A stretch of DNA of 64,000 nucleotides from Neobacillus massiliamazoniensis (lineage in GTDB: Bacteria > Bacillota > Bacilli > Bacillales > Cytobacillaceae). Position numbers and translations under genes: made by a program. Numbering within the stretch: the first letter of the stretch is position 1; each line of letters starts with the position of its first letter. Where the stretch lies: the NCBI RefSeq assembly GCF_001048695.1, contig NZ_CVRB01000004.1:434001-498000 (forward strand), in the 5' to 3' direction. Shown here piece after piece: positions 43,494 to 53,011 of the stretch. Under the pieces are notes generated by a model. That model was not told the DNA's origin. It saw only the letters and a list, made by a program, of their open reading frames with translations, and did not search any database.

Positions 43494-44381
43494 TTATTTT
43501 GTTGCTGTTACTTTTTTGTAAATAAGACTGCCAATGAAGCGTGCCAATAAATTAAACAGCAATACAGAAATAACTAAAACTGCCGCCGATCCATTTGAAA
43601 CGTCCTTAACATCGGGAATTAAACCTTGCGTATTAACCGACCAAATATGCACTGCCAATGTTTCAGCTGGTCGCATAATATTTAGGGGCGATGTTGCTGA
43701 AAAGGGATTCCAATTGCTATAATCCATTCTCGGTGTAGAAAGACCCGCCGTGAACAATAATGCCGCCGCCTCACCAAACACACGCCCGGCTGCAAGGATG
43801 GCACCCGTTAAAATAGTTGGAAAAGCACTTGGAAGTATAACGGTTTTGATTGTATGCCAATGAGTTATTCCGAGAGCTAGACTGGCTTCCTTTTGATCAC
43901 GTGGAACGGAACGAATAGCATCCTCAGTCACTCTTACCATGACTGGAAGATTAAATACTGTTAGGGCAAGAGCACCGCCAAGAATGGTATATCCCCATCC
44001 TGTTAACGTAACAAACATTAAGAGACCGAACATCCCTATAACAATCGAAGGTAGTGAAGCTAATACCTCTATACATGAGCGAATGATATTTGTCACTTTT
44101 CCTGGTCTAGCGTATTCAGCCATATAAATGCCGCCGCCAACACCAAGAGGAACAGTAATCAGCATCGTGATAAAAAGAACATAAAACGAATTAAATAGTT
44201 GATCGCGAATGCCTCCACCCGCCATCAAATTACTTGAAGGTGTTGTTAAAAATTTGAGAGAAACATGCGGCAAGCCGTTTATTAAAATAAAAGAAAAAAG
44301 ACCAACTAAAATAGAAACAATAATAACGGCAATGGCTATAAAAACCCCTGTCGCGATTCGATCAGCAGTTTTGCTATTCAT
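43494..44381 (-). CDS. pstA: Phosphate ABC transporter permease PstA
   Basis: A 295-residue permease with six membrane segments and the BPD_transp_1 domain; the cytoplasmic coupling motif is RDQKEASLALGITHWHTIKTVILPSA. It forms the channel with PstC. The ATG overlaps the pstC stop by one base (TAATG), so translation is coupled. The length is normal. Confidence 0.95.
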   Translation of the reverse strand: MNSKTADRIATGVFIAIAVIIVSILVGLFSFILINGLPHVSLKFLTTPSSNLMAGGGIRDQLFNSFYVLFITMLITVPLGVGGGIYMAEYARPGKVTNIIRSCIEVLASLPSIVIGMFGLLMFVTLTGWGYTILGGALALTVFNLPVMVRVTEDAIRSVPRDQKEASLALGITHWHTIKTVILPSAFPTILTGAILAAGRVFGEAAALLFTAGLSTPRMDYSNWNPFSATSPLNIMRPAETLAVHIWSVNTQGLIPDVKDVSNGSAAVLVISVLLFNLLARFIGSLIYKKVTATK

Positions 44382-45301
44382 TATATTTTCCTCCTATTTG
44401 AAAGATATCGAATCAATAGGATGAAGGCGAAAGACATGATTAATAGGAATAAACCCATTGACCACAAAATATTGTTTTCAACACTTCCAAAGGTGGTGTA
44501 ACCCATATTCATAGTAATAATTGTTGTTAAGGTAGCAGAAGCATCCAAAATACTATGTGGTAATGTTTTTACATTACCGATTACCATTTGAACAGCTAAA
44601 GCTTCCCCGAATGCTCTTGCCATACCTAGAACAACAGCAGTCAATAATGATGGCATCGCAGCAGGAATTAATACTTTTCTAATCGTTTGCCAGCGTGTAG
44701 CACCTAAAGCATATGAACCTTCTCTAAGACTTTTAGGAAGTGTGCTCATAGCATCTGTAGCAATTGTCGTTATCGTTGGCAAGATCATGATAGAAAGAAC
44801 AATTGTCCCAGAAAGCAAACTAAATCCAAGTCCTCCCAAATGGTTCCGAACAAATGGAACCAATACTGTAAGCCCGATGAATCCATAAACAACGGATGGA
44901 ATACCTACTAATAGTTCTATGACTGGCTGTAATATTTTTCTTCCCCATGATGGAGCAATTTCTGTCATAAAAATAGCACCGCCAATACCTAGAGGTGCAG
45001 CAATGATGGCGGAAAGAAAAGTAACAGCAAAAGAACCGACTATGAATGGTAGTGCACCGAATTGTGGTTTCACTGGATCGGTAGGATTCCAGACCTTGCT
45101 GGTTAAGAATTCAATAAGACTAACACCATTTTTAACAAAAGATTGTAACCCTTTTGTTCCAAGGAAAATCGTAATTGCAAGCGTTGCGGTAATCATGATA
45201 GCAGCACATAAAAAAACAATAACTTTTCCTCTTACTTCTCCATCCATCCAATTTTTCTTTGATTTCAACAATCTTTCTTGCGCAGAAATCGTTTTTTCCA
45301 T
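44381..45301 (-). CDS. pstC: Phosphate ABC transporter permease PstC
   Basis: A 306-residue permease with six membrane segments; coupling motif PKSLREGSYALGATRWQTIRKVLIP. It works with PstA to carry phosphate delivered by PstS. It starts 80 bp after pstS; the gap contains a stable hairpin without T tract, which likely leaves pstS mRNA more abundant than the rest. TAGGAG lies about nine bases upstream of the start. Confidence 0.95.
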   Translation of the reverse strand: MEKTISAQERLLKSKKNWMDGEVRGKVIVFLCAAIMITATLAITIFLGTKGLQSFVKNGVSLIEFLTSKVWNPTDPVKPQFGALPFIVGSFAVTFLSAIIAAPLGIGGAIFMTEIAPSWGRKILQPVIELLVGIPSVVYGFIGLTVLVPFVRNHLGGLGFSLLSGTIVLSIMILPTITTIATDAMSTLPKSLREGSYALGATRWQTIRKVLIPAAMPSLLTAVVLGMARAFGEALAVQMVIGNVKTLPHSILDASATLTTIITMNMGYTTFGSVENNILWSMGLFLLIMSFAFILLIRYLSNRRKI

Positions 45302-45330
45302 ATTAATTTACACTCCTAAAATGCGTATAT

Positions 45331-45357
45331 GGGTAAATGCAACAAGTGCATTTACCC
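45331..45357 (-). promoter_or_regulatory. Intra-operon hairpin between pstS and pstC
   Basis: GGGTAAATGCA faces TGCATTTACCC (11 bp, perfect) with a five-base loop and no following T run. It is a candidate 3' stabiliser or processing site for pstS mRNA. Confidence 0.65.
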
Positions 45358-45381
45358 TGTTAAATTAAGATGTTTTATTTT

Positions 45382-46311
45382 TTACTTTTTCTTTACATTT
45401 CCTTGTGGGTCGCGTTCAACCTTCATATCTGTTACAGGAAGGTAACCTTGTTTTTTCACTATATTGTTTTGAACATCGCTGCTCATTAAGAAATCAAGGA
45501 ATGCTTTTTCAAGGTCAGTTGGTTGACCCTTTGTATAAGAGTGCTCATAAGCCCATACTGGGAATTTACCTGTTTGAACATTTTCAGCAGTTGGTGCAAC
45601 ACCATCGATTGCAAGTGGTGTTACTGTATTATCATTTAAGTAAGAGAATGCAAGGTAACCAATTGCTCCTGGAGTTTCGTTGATAATCTTCTTAACTGTA
45701 TTGGAAGCATCTTCAGTGACTCCTTCAGCTGGTTTTGCGCCATCTAGAGCAAATTTATTGAATACTGCACGTGTACCTGATGAATCAGGACGGTTTACAA
45801 GAACGATTTTTTGGTCAGGACCGCCAAGATCTTTCCAGTTTGTGATTTGTCCAGTGAAAACTTTGATAAGATCAGCTTTTTTGATATCTTTAATGCCTAC
45901 TTTAGGGTTAACAGCAGCTGTCATTCCTACTACTGCCACTTTATGGTCAACAAGCTGATCAGCTGGAATACCTTGTTTTTCTTCCGCGAAAACATCAGAG
46001 TTTCCGATTTGAACTGCACCTTGTGCAACCTGTGAAAGACCAGTACCAGAACCACCGGCATTTACTTGAATATCAACTTTTGGATTTTTTCCCATGAATT
46101 CTTCGGCAGCAGCTGCGACTAATGGTTGCATGGCAGTTGAACCAGAAATGACTAATGAACCAGAAAGTTCTTTTTGAGCAGGCTTACTTGTATCTGCTCC
46201 TTTAGAAGAATCTTTCGACTTATCTGTAGATGCTCCACCACCGCATGCGGCCATAACTACCATCATTGCTGCGAGTAAAGCAAATAAGCTTAACTTTTTC
46301 ATGCTTTTCAT
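45382..46311 (-). CDS. pstS: Phosphate-binding lipoprotein PstS
   Basis: A 309-residue lipoprotein with lipobox VVMAACGGG near residue 20 and the PBP-like fold (SGSTAMQPLVAAAAEEFM, NAGGSGTGLSQVAQG, VNRPDSSGTRAVFN), where the SGS and SGTR motifs bind phosphate. It heads the operon behind four PhoP half-sites. Two ATGs (46311 and 46302) are both possible starts; both give a normal signal peptide. Confidence 0.96.
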   Translation of the reverse strand: MKSMKKLSLFALLAAMMVVMAACGGGASTDKSKDSSKGADTSKPAQKELSGSLVISGSTAMQPLVAAAAEEFMGKNPKVDIQVNAGGSGTGLSQVAQGAVQIGNSDVFAEEKQGIPADQLVDHKVAVVGMTAAVNPKVGIKDIKKADLIKVFTGQITNWKDLGGPDQKIVLVNRPDSSGTRAVFNKFALDGAKPAEGVTEDASNTVKKIINETPGAIGYLAFSYLNDNTVTPLAIDGVAPTAENVQTGKFPVWAYEHSYTKGQPTDLEKAFLDFLMSSDVQNNIVKKQGYLPVTDMKVERDPQGNVKKK

Positions 46312-46384
46312 TTCCTTAATTCCCCCTAAATTTTTAGCAATTTGAACGTGTGTCTGCCTTACATGTATAAGAATACGCTAAAAT

Positions 46385-46423
46385 TGTTTAGCTAGTTTTA
46401 ATCAAATGTAAAGCTTATGTAAA
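46385..46423 (-). promoter_or_regulatory. PhoP box upstream of pstS
   Basis: Four TT(A/T)ACA-like repeats with strict 11-bp spacing on the minus strand: TTTACA, TTTACA, TTAAAA, TAAACA. This is the direct-repeat pattern of PhoP-dependent promoters in Bacillus and predicts induction by phosphate starvation. Confidence 0.85.
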
Positions 46424-46484
46424 TTTATATTGCGTTTTTGTAAAGACGGACATACTAGAAGTTATTGGTAGTACTTTTATTCGA

Positions 46485-46515
46485 CAAAATAACACCTGCC
46501 AAAGTGACAGGTGCT
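46485..46515 (-). terminator. Probable terminator of pbpA
   Basis: GCACCTG-TCACTTTGG-CAGGTGT followed by TATTTTGT; moderate stem, weak T tract, 22 bp after pbpA. Confidence 0.55.
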
Positions 46516-46537
46516 AAACTTTTGATTATTAAATAAT

Positions 46538-48655
46538 TTACTGGCCAGTTGGAGTCTGTTGCGTATTAGCAGCTCCACTTGCTTGCTGTTGACGCTGTTT
46601 CTTTAAGTTAAAATAGGCATCCATTACTCTTCGGCCAATTTCCTCATTTACACTTGGACCGGTATCACCCTGATATGCCCAAGGAACTAAGACAGCCATC
46701 GCAATTTCAGGATTATCAGATGGTGCATAGCCAACGAGACTTAAATTCATTACCTCAGGAGGCTCTTTAAAATTTTTGCGCTCAGGGCCATCATAGAAGG
46801 CTTGCGCCGTTCCAGTTTTGCCGGCTGGGCTATAATCTACGCCTTGGAAGAAACTATATGCTGTTCCTCCAGGAGCCTGGTAGACCAATTTAAAACCTTC
46901 CTGTACCCTTTTAATCCAGTCATCCTGAAAATCAATTTTATTTAAAATATTTGGTTGGACTTCCTGGATAATTGGACCCATTTCAGTATTATCCATTGAC
47001 GGCTGGCGAATTTCCTTTACAATATGCGGTTGAACACGGTATCCCCCGTTGGCAATGGTTGAAATATATTGAACCAACTGCATCGGTGTATACGTGTCAT
47101 ATTGTCCAATTGCAAGGTCGAGAAGTAACCCTGGCTTGCGGTCAGGCCCTTGAAACCCGGCTGTTTCATTTGGAAGGTCAATTCCTGTTCGTACACCAAG
47201 ACCAAATTGGGCAAACGATTGACGCATTGTATCAAAAGTTTTTGGATTTAATGGCAATGGCTGATTAGGTACATAATGTCCTCCTCCCATTGCAATGACC
47301 GTTTTCCACATATAAACGTTTGATGAAACTTGAAGGGCTTTTAAGTCATCAAGCGGACCAAAAGTTTTCCAAGATTTCTTTACCGGTGTATTGGCAATTT
47401 TCAACGGTTCGTCAACCTGAACTTGACCTGGTTGAATCGCTCCTGTTTTATAGCCTGTTAATACAGTTGCTCCCTTGACTGCCGAACCTACGTTATAAGA
47501 GGTTGTTATGTTTCCAAGAGAAAAGTCATGCATTTCGTACTGACCGGTTTGGGGATTTTTAACAAGCTGCTTGCCGGCCATCGTTAATAAATCACCAGTA
47601 TGAGGGTCCATTAGGACAACAAATGCCCGGTCTAAAAGGGATGTATTTGGATATGCCTTTGCCTTCATAAGCTCATCCTCGATAATTTGCTCTACCTGCT
47701 GCTGAAGATCCATATCAATCGTTAAAACGAGATCGTCTCCCCTCTGACCATTGGCAACAGTATCAGTAGAGACAATATTACCTGATTTATCCATTACATT
47801 TTTTACCTTTGCTTTTTGACCATGAAGAACATTCTCGTATTCCGATTCAATATAACTTTTTCCTACCCGATCATTTCTGCTGTAATCTTGCGCAAGGTAT
47901 TGGTTAAGCTGCTCCTTAGGTAAACCTTCTTCCGATGAAGATACGTTACCTAATACTGTCTGAAGGGTATTTCCAAATGGATAGGAACGATCCCAATCTG
48001 TTGTAGTATCAACACCTGGAAGATTGTCAAGATCTTGACTGACAGAAGCAAATTCTTCCGGAGTAACATTTTTATTTTTTACAATTTGCGGAGTTAAGGA
48101 ATAACCGCTATTAAATTGTTTTAATATTGCAAGTGTTTTTAAATCATCATTTGTTAAACTGTTCAACTCTGCATCGGTTATCCTTTTTAATTCCAAATCA
48201 TAGATCTGTTTGTCGTCTAATTTTTTTTGATTGAATAATGCCCATTCTTGTTTCGTGATTTTTGCCTTTGCTTTTTCAGGGTTAATTTGAATCCAAAAAT
48301 CCCGTTTATCACGGTCACGAACTTTTGATAAGTCAACATCAATCAATTTTGACAAATCTCTTGCTGTTTTTAACATATCCTTTTGGCTTGTATTTGGGTT
48401 TTTCGTGTAAGTAATCGCATCTAATGGGGTATTATCAACAACTACCTTACCACTTCGATCATACATTTTTCCACGAGGCACCGGGGTATTTACAGTAATA
48501 TTATCTGTCCGCTGCAGTTCACGCTGATAATCCTCGCCATACACGATCTGTAATTGGCCCAGACGAAGGATAAGAATCGAAAACAAGGTAAATACAACAA
48601 AGAATAACATGTTAAATCGAAACGGTACATGTGTCTTCTTTTTCTTTTTATTCAA
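46538..48655 (-). CDS. pbpA: Class B penicillin-binding protein (PBP2A-type transpeptidase)
   Basis: A 705-residue membrane-anchored transpeptidase for rod-shape wall growth. It has an N-terminal anchor (about 14-34), the dimerisation/pedestal domain ([16 protein letters not shown]) and a transpeptidase domain with SAVK (active Ser), SSN and GKTGTAQAF motifs. The tail is Gln/Ala-rich ([17 protein letters not shown]). The start appears to be TTG at 48655, weakly supported by upstream GGAAGTG. It corresponds to yqgF/pbpA of B. subtilis. The region upstream holds an unusual tandem array. Confidence 0.93.
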   Translation of the reverse strand: MNKKKKKTHVPFRFNMLFFVVFTLFSILILRLGQLQIVYGEDYQRELQRTDNITVNTPVPRGKMYDRSGKVVVDNTPLDAITYTKNPNTSQKDMLKTARDLSKLIDVDLSKVRDRDKRDFWIQINPEKAKAKITKQEWALFNQKKLDDKQIYDLELKRITDAELNSLTNDDLKTLAILKQFNSGYSLTPQIVKNKNVTPEEFASVSQDLDNLPGVDTTTDWDRSYPFGNTLQTVLGNVSSSEEGLPKEQLNQYLAQDYSRNDRVGKSYIESEYENVLHGQKAKVKNVMDKSGNIVSTDTVANGQRGDDLVLTIDMDLQQQVEQIIEDELMKAKAYPNTSLLDRAFVVLMDPHTGDLLTMAGKQLVKNPQTGQYEMHDFSLGNITTSYNVGSAVKGATVLTGYKTGAIQPGQVQVDEPLKIANTPVKKSWKTFGPLDDLKALQVSSNVYMWKTVIAMGGGHYVPNQPLPLNPKTFDTMRQSFAQFGLGVRTGIDLPNETAGFQGPDRKPGLLLDLAIGQYDTYTPMQLVQYISTIANGGYRVQPHIVKEIRQPSMDNTEMGPIIQEVQPNILNKIDFQDDWIKRVQEGFKLVYQAPGGTAYSFFQGVDYSPAGKTGTAQAFYDGPERKNFKEPPEVMNLSLVGYAPSDNPEIAMAVLVPWAYQGDTGPSVNEEIGRRVMDAYFNLKKQRQQQASGAANTQQTPTGQ

Positions 48656-48843
48656 AGTCCAGCTTCACTTCCTTTATTCAAAGCTCAAGGATAACATTCT
48701 CTATTCTATAAGAAAAAGCTCCTTTTTTCTATGAATAACCCTTACCAATTTCGACAAATATTTTATGAAAAAAGCTTTGTTAATTGTTGATGTTGTTTTT
48801 TCTGTAAAAAATTAGGATTAATATCAAACAATCTGGTAATGGT

Positions 48844-48877
48844 CACCAAAAAATCTTTAGTGCCTGATTTTTTGGTG
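48844..48877. repeat. Hairpin at the edge of the tandem array
   Basis: CACCAAAAAATC and GATTTTTTGGTG form a perfect 12-bp stem with a 10-base loop (TTTAGTGCCT). The loop contains GTGCC, the core of the iterons that follow. Confidence 0.8.
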
Positions 48878-48892
48878 CTGTTTTAAACTTTT

Positions 48893-49389
48893 ATGTGCCG
48901 TTTGATCCCTAGTCCCCATTTTCACCATTGAAAAGAGCTCCGTTTATTATTTTCGAAGCTCTTTTTTGTGATTTTCACTTAGATAAAAACGGATATGTGC
49001 CATTTTTGATTTTTATGTGCCGTTTTTCAAATATATGTGCCGTTTCTCGACTTTATGTGCCGTTTTTAACTTTTATATGCCATTTGATCCCAAGTACCTA
49101 TTTTCACCATTAAAAAGAGCTCCGTTTATTATTTCCGAAGCTCTTTTTTGTGATTTTCACTTAGATAAAAACGGATATGTGCCATTTTTGATTTTTATGT
49201 GCCGTTTTTCAAATATATGTTCCGTTTCTCGACTTTATGTGCCGTTTTTAACTTTTATGTGCCATTTGATCCCAAGTACCTATTTTCACCATTGAAAAGA
49301 GCTCCGTTTATTATTTCCGAAGCTCTTATTTTGGGTTTTCACTTAGAAAAAACGGATATGTGCCGTTTTTTGATTTTATGTTCCGTTCT
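48893..49389 (+). repeat. 182-bp tandem array with hairpins and 20-bp iterons
   Basis: The block starting GATCC(C/T)(A/T)AGT recurs at 48904, 49086 and 49268 (period 182 bp). Each unit has a terminator-like hairpin (AAAGAGCTCCG...CGAAGCTCTT plus T run) followed by ATGTGCC-type iterons exactly 20 bp apart: 48995, 49015, 49035, 49055, 49075; 49177, 49197, 49217, 49237, 49257; 49358, 49378; a single one at 48893. Variants are ATATGCC and ATGTTCC. The third unit is partial. The period is not a multiple of three and no protein is supported. The whole gap 48656-49533 contains no gene. Confidence 0.9.
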
Positions 49390-49533
49390 GGAATTTCTTC
49401 CAATATTACTCACCTATAATCCTAGTTACCCGATCCACTCTTTATTTTCAATTTTTATTCTTTTAGTAAAAAATCCTTTGAAAAAAAGATATCCCTAACA
49501 AAGTTTCAGAACCTTTTAAGCCAGCCATCCTCT

Positions 49534-50751
49534 TTACATAGCAGGTAAGCGGACTCTTTTAATAAACCAATAAATACAAGTGTGGCCTGCTCCCAAAAAC
49601 AATAATAATATGGGAATGCTTTGTTTTTCATTAAACCAAGTTACAGCACCTAAAAAGCATAAAATCGAAACAATCCTGCCCAAATTTAAAAATATTTCAC
49701 GAACCACAATATATTCAATTCTCATTTCCGCTGCTTTCCAGCCTGTTCCAATGACATCAAACGTGGTGGATGTATAAGGAATAAGTATAAGCGGATATGC
49801 AATGGCGATGGTTGCCCCATATATTAAAAGCTTAACAAAATTAACATCCCATACAATCAGGAGGATGGCCAAATATAATAAAATTCCTCCTATTAATATA
49901 GATGATTTGCGCTGTGATTTTTTTATCAATCGAGATACCGCATAATAAGCAATAAATGAGATTCCTGAATTAAGCAGGCCAAACGTTCCGATTGCCATTT
50001 CACTTCCTGTTGTAATATAGACGAACACGGAAATGACAAACAAAAACGTCCCTTCTCTTAGGCCCTGAAAAAAATGGGCGTTTGTTATGAGACGCCAATT
50101 ATCATTTTTCTTCCTCTCAGCTAAAATTCTTGTAAAGCAGTACGTCCCGTGAGAAGGTCGAGGTTTTAATGAAAAACTAAAAAAGACAGCAAGTGCAAAT
50201 AATGATAAAGAAAGACCAAAGACTATCGAATACCCAGTGAACTTCTCAAATCTTGTAATGATAATTCCAGCTGCTATTGGTCCAATCATCCCTCCAAATG
50301 AAGATAGTACCCCTAAAAAGCCATTAAAAAAGTCTCTGGTTTCCGGTTCCGTTATTTCAAATGTTAAAACATTATAAGCGAGCCAATAAAACCCATAGCC
50401 TATTCCAAGGAGGCTGCCTAATAACAGTAAAAAAGTTGATGCTTTTGAACCGCACACTAAAACCGTTAAGTAAAAAAGCGCTAAAAAGATGACACCGATT
50501 CTTAACACAATGACGCGATCTATTTTCTTTGCCCATCGCCCGGCCAAAATAAATGTCAACGGCTGTAGGATCACAATTGAGAGGTTATAAAGCGCAATAT
50601 CAGAAAATTCCCCCGTTTGTTTCCATAAATAAATATTTACGAATGTGTTAGAAAGGGCTACGCTTAAAGAATATAAACCACCAATTATCAGCAATAATGT
50701 TAAATCCTTCGTTAACTCTACATCACCCAGAAATCTAAACTTTTTTGCCAT
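49534..50751 (-). CDS. yqgE: MFS transporter YqgE
   Basis: A 405-residue major facilitator with about 12 membrane segments (TLLLIIGGLYSLSVALSNTF at the start, GSLLGIGYGFYWLAYNVLTF, GFLGVLSSFGGMIGPIAAG). The substrate is unknown. ATG at 50751 with GGGGAG five bases upstream is used; the longer frame up to 50808 would run through this site. In B. subtilis yqgE is also between pbpA and sodA. Confidence 0.87.
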   Translation of the reverse strand: MAKKFRFLGDVELTKDLTLLLIIGGLYSLSVALSNTFVNIYLWKQTGEFSDIALYNLSIVILQPLTFILAGRWAKKIDRVIVLRIGVIFLALFYLTVLVCGSKASTFLLLLGSLLGIGYGFYWLAYNVLTFEITEPETRDFFNGFLGVLSSFGGMIGPIAAGIIITRFEKFTGYSIVFGLSLSLFALAVFFSFSLKPRPSHGTYCFTRILAERKKNDNWRLITNAHFFQGLREGTFLFVISVFVYITTGSEMAIGTFGLLNSGISFIAYYAVSRLIKKSQRKSSILIGGILLYLAILLIVWDVNFVKLLIYGATIAIAYPLILIPYTSTTFDVIGTGWKAAEMRIEYIVVREIFLNLGRIVSILCFLGAVTWFNEKQSIPILLLFLGAGHTCIYWFIKRVRLPAM

Positions 50752-50847
50752 AAAAACTCCCCTTTTTCTTAAGAGGTAGTCTTTAACAATGGAGTTTTTC
50801 TTATTCATTTTTCATAAAACATATGTAAATGGATTGATTTAATACGT

Positions 50848-50879
50848 AAAAAAGGCAGCTTTGATTAGCTGCCTTTTTT
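50848..50879. terminator. Terminator between sodA and yqgE
   Basis: AAAAAAGGCAGCT-TTGATT-AGCTGCCTTTTTT, symmetric, on the minus strand it ends sodA. Confidence 0.9.
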
Positions 50880-50899
50880 CGCGTTTTTATTAAAAAATT

Positions 50900-51508
50900 T
50901 TATTTTGCTTGGCTGTAACGCTTTGTAACTTCGTCCCAGTTTACAACATTCCAGAAAGCAGTAATGTAATCTGGACGCTTGTTTTGATATTTTAAATAGT
51001 ATGCATGCTCCCAAACGTCAAGGCCTAAGATAGGAGTTTTACCTTCCATCAATGGGCTGTCTTGGTTTGGTGTGCTAGATACTTCAAGTTCGCCGTTATT
51101 GACTGATAACCATGCCCAGCCGGAACCAAAACGAGTAGTTGCTGCTTTTGCAAACTCTTCTTTTAAGCCTTCAAAGCTTCCAAATTTGCTGTTGATTGCG
51201 TCAGCTAATTCACCAGTAGGTGCGCCACCGCCATTTGGAGAAAGGATTTGCCAGAATAAAGAATGGTTGGCATGACCTCCACCATTGTTGCGCACTGCAG
51301 TACGAGCAGATTCAGGAACTGCATCTAAGTTAGAAATGACTTCTTCAACTGACTTTGATAACAATTCTTCATTCCCTGCTAACGCATTGTTTAAATTTGT
51401 AACATATGTGTTGTGATGTCTAGTGTGATGAATGTTCATTGTTTCTTTGTCAAAGTGTGGCTCTAGCGCATTTTCTGCGTATGGTAATGCTGGTAATTCA
51501 AATGCCAT
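50900..51508 (-). CDS. sodA: Superoxide dismutase (Mn-type)
   Basis: A 202-residue cytosolic superoxide dismutase. Metal ligands are His27 in [15 protein letters not shown], His82 in GHANHSLFW, Asp and His in LDVWEHAYY. The manganese-type signature [22 protein letters not shown] and the Gln near SPNGGG fit SodA of Bacillus. AGGAGG lies about seven bases before ATG. A 353-bp gap separates it from the divergently read fnr gene. Confidence 0.96.
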   Translation of the reverse strand: MAFELPALPYAENALEPHFDKETMNIHHTRHHNTYVTNLNNALAGNEELLSKSVEEVISNLDAVPESARTAVRNNGGGHANHSLFWQILSPNGGGAPTGELADAINSKFGSFEGLKEEFAKAATTRFGSGWAWLSVNNGELEVSSTPNQDSPLMEGKTPILGLDVWEHAYYLKYQNKRPDYITAFWNVVNWDEVTKRYSQAK

Positions 51509-51719
51509 GGTTAATTCCTCCTATGTATACATTTTTTTAGCTTTAGTTAATATCTAAAACGATTTTTAGAATATTTCTAAAGCTTTGTAGCTTAAGAATA
51601 CCAAACTTGATTATGCGTTTCAAATTTAATGCTTAGTTCAACATAAATACATTACCCTTATAAAGTAGTTTTATACCTTTCATTTTAAAATGAAAATAGG
51701 CTCTTTTTTTTCGATAAAT

Positions 51720-51763
51720 TGTCATAAATCAGCAAGACTGCATTCTGTCAACGATTTATGTCA
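51720..51763. promoter_or_regulatory. Dyad in the sodA-fnr gap
   Basis: TGTCATAAATC (51720-51730) and GATTTATGTCA (51753-51763) are inverted with one mismatch, 22 bp apart, 41 bp before the fnr -35 box. It could be an operator for a redox regulator, but no known consensus fits well. Confidence 0.35.
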
Positions 51764-51803
51764 TATTTGCCTAACAAATCTACTAATAATGTTAAAAGCT
51801 TCA

Positions 51804-51832
51804 TTGACATGTTGTTAATAAATTATTTTAAT
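51804..51832 (+). promoter_or_regulatory. SigA-type promoter of fnr
   Basis: TTGACA (51804), 17-bp spacer, TTTAAT (51827). The ribosome site AAAGGAG at about 51847 leaves a short leader. Confidence 0.65.
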
Positions 51833-51861
51833 CAAGATGAAGAGTTAAAGGAGTGTTGGAT

Positions 51862-52560
51862 ATGCAGACATCAACAAGCTTTAATATATATAGTATTTTG
51901 TTACATTTTTTTCAGGAAAAAGAGTCTGTCCAAAAAATTAAAGCGGGGAGTGTTCTTTTTCAAGAAAAAGAGCCTGTAGAATATATTTTTTTATTGCTTA
52001 AAGGAAGTGTTGCCCTTGGGAGGGTCCATATAACAGGCAAGGATTTCACATTGAAAGTTTTAAATAATCGTGAATTAATTGTTGAATATCAGCTGTTTAA
52101 GCCAAATCCTCATTATATATTCTACGCCAAAGCCGTTACAGACTGTGAAATTGTGTTTATTAAAAAAGATGAATTTGAAAAATTTATTCAAATAGACCCT
52201 GATGCAATGAATGCATTTGTAACTTGGCTTAGTACAGGTTATTTAAAGGCACAAATGAAGTGTCAGGATTTAATTATGAACGGTAAAAAAGGCGGACTGT
52301 ATTCGGTCCTTATCCGCCTCTGTAATTCATACGGGGTGATAACGGAAGATGGAATTCTCATTGACCTGCCATTAACCCATCAGGAATTAGCCAACTTGAC
52401 ATACGGCACAAGAGAGGTTATTCAACGCGCCTTAAAAGAACTTCGTGAAAAAGGAATTATTTCATATGATCAACAAAAATTCACGGTCAAAAAACTAAGC
52501 TATTTAAAAGAAGAAGTCGACTGTCAAAATTGCTCCAAAGAAATTTGCGGGATAAATTAA
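51862..52560 (+). CDS. fnr: Fnr-type anaerobic regulator (Crp/Fnr family)
   Basis: A 232-residue regulator with a cNMP-binding-like beta-roll (20-115), a dimer helix and a Crp-type HTH (THQELANLTYGTREVIQRALKEL). The C-terminus ends DCQNCSKEICGIN: Cys221-x2-Cys224-x4-Cys229 repeats the cluster motif of B. subtilis Fnr, which holds [4Fe-4S] with an Asp as fourth ligand; Asp136 in CQDLIMNGKKGGLYS fits that position. So oxygen sensing by a C-terminal cluster is likely. The ATG is chosen by AAAGGAG eight bases before it. It lies next to sodA, not near narK as in B. subtilis. Confidence 0.85.
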   Translation: MQTSTSFNIYSILLHFFQEKESVQKIKAGSVLFQEKEPVEYIFLLLKGSVALGRVHITGKDFTLKVLNNRELIVEYQLFKPNPHYIFYAKAVTDCEIVFIKKDEFEKFIQIDPDAMNAFVTWLSTGYLKAQMKCQDLIMNGKKGGLYSVLIRLCNSYGVITEDGILIDLPLTHQELANLTYGTREVIQRALKELREKGIISYDQQKFTVKKLSYLKEEVDCQNCSKEICGIN

Positions 52561-52571
52561 ATGGATGTTTT

Positions 52572-52602
52572 CCCTTGTCAATGTTGATAAGGGCTTTTTT
52601 TT
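52572..52602 (+). terminator. Terminator of fnr
   Basis: CCCTTGTCAATGTTGATAAGGG-type stem (CCCTT..TCA / TGA.AAGGG) then T8; copy A8 is inserted at the end of the T tract. Confidence 0.75.
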
Positions 52603-52846
52603 GGCTGTGTTAAACTTGCCTGTTGATTTGCGCTCCAGCCGCTTCGCTTTCCGCGGGCGTTCCGGGGAGCCTCCTCGGCGCTTAAGCGCCTGTGGGGTCT
52701 CCTCTGCCCCGTACTCCCGCAGGACGTTGAATCAGCTTCTTCGAATCTACACCGCACGAAGGAAATGCGATAGCATTTTCGAGGATCTCGCGCCTTCCGC
52801 TCCAATCAACATAGTTTTAAAAATCAAATATGACCTTTAACACAGC
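52603..52846 (+). mobile_element. Family A MITE-like repeat, copy A8 (long form)
   Basis: A 244-bp copy with GGCTGTGTTAAA and TTTAACACAGC ends, flanked by T8 on the left and T7 on the right, consistent with an 8-bp duplication of the fnr terminator T tract but not provable in a homopolymer. Confidence 0.85.
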
Positions 52847-52869
52847 TTTTTTTAAATAAAAAAGATACT

Positions 52870-52920
52870 TTGGACTTCGAGAATTGTCCAGGATAGTTAA
52901 AAGCTTCGGAAGTGAACCCT
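52870..52920 (-). repeat. Family B fragment (B6)
   Basis: GGACTTCGAGAATTGTCCAGG and AAGCTTCGGAAGTGA match the end module of B1 and B2; the rest of the element is missing. It follows A8 by 24 bp. Confidence 0.6.
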
Positions 52921-53011
52921 TGCTTCTGCTTTTTTTATTTACAGGTCTTTCTTGTCTACATCGATGGCAAAGGCTACAATATAATGGTGAATCTGTTTAA
53001 GGGTGGTAATA

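Noticed and set aside
48893..49389. CRISPR array
   Set aside because: Motifs are 20 bp apart without unique spacers, repeats are too short, and no cas gene is near.
48928..49498. Overlapping ORFs encoding Phe/Cys-rich peptides in the tandem array
   Set aside because: They only mirror the 182-bp DNA repeat read in shifting frames; no ribosome sites, no known domain, unlike codon use of real genes here.
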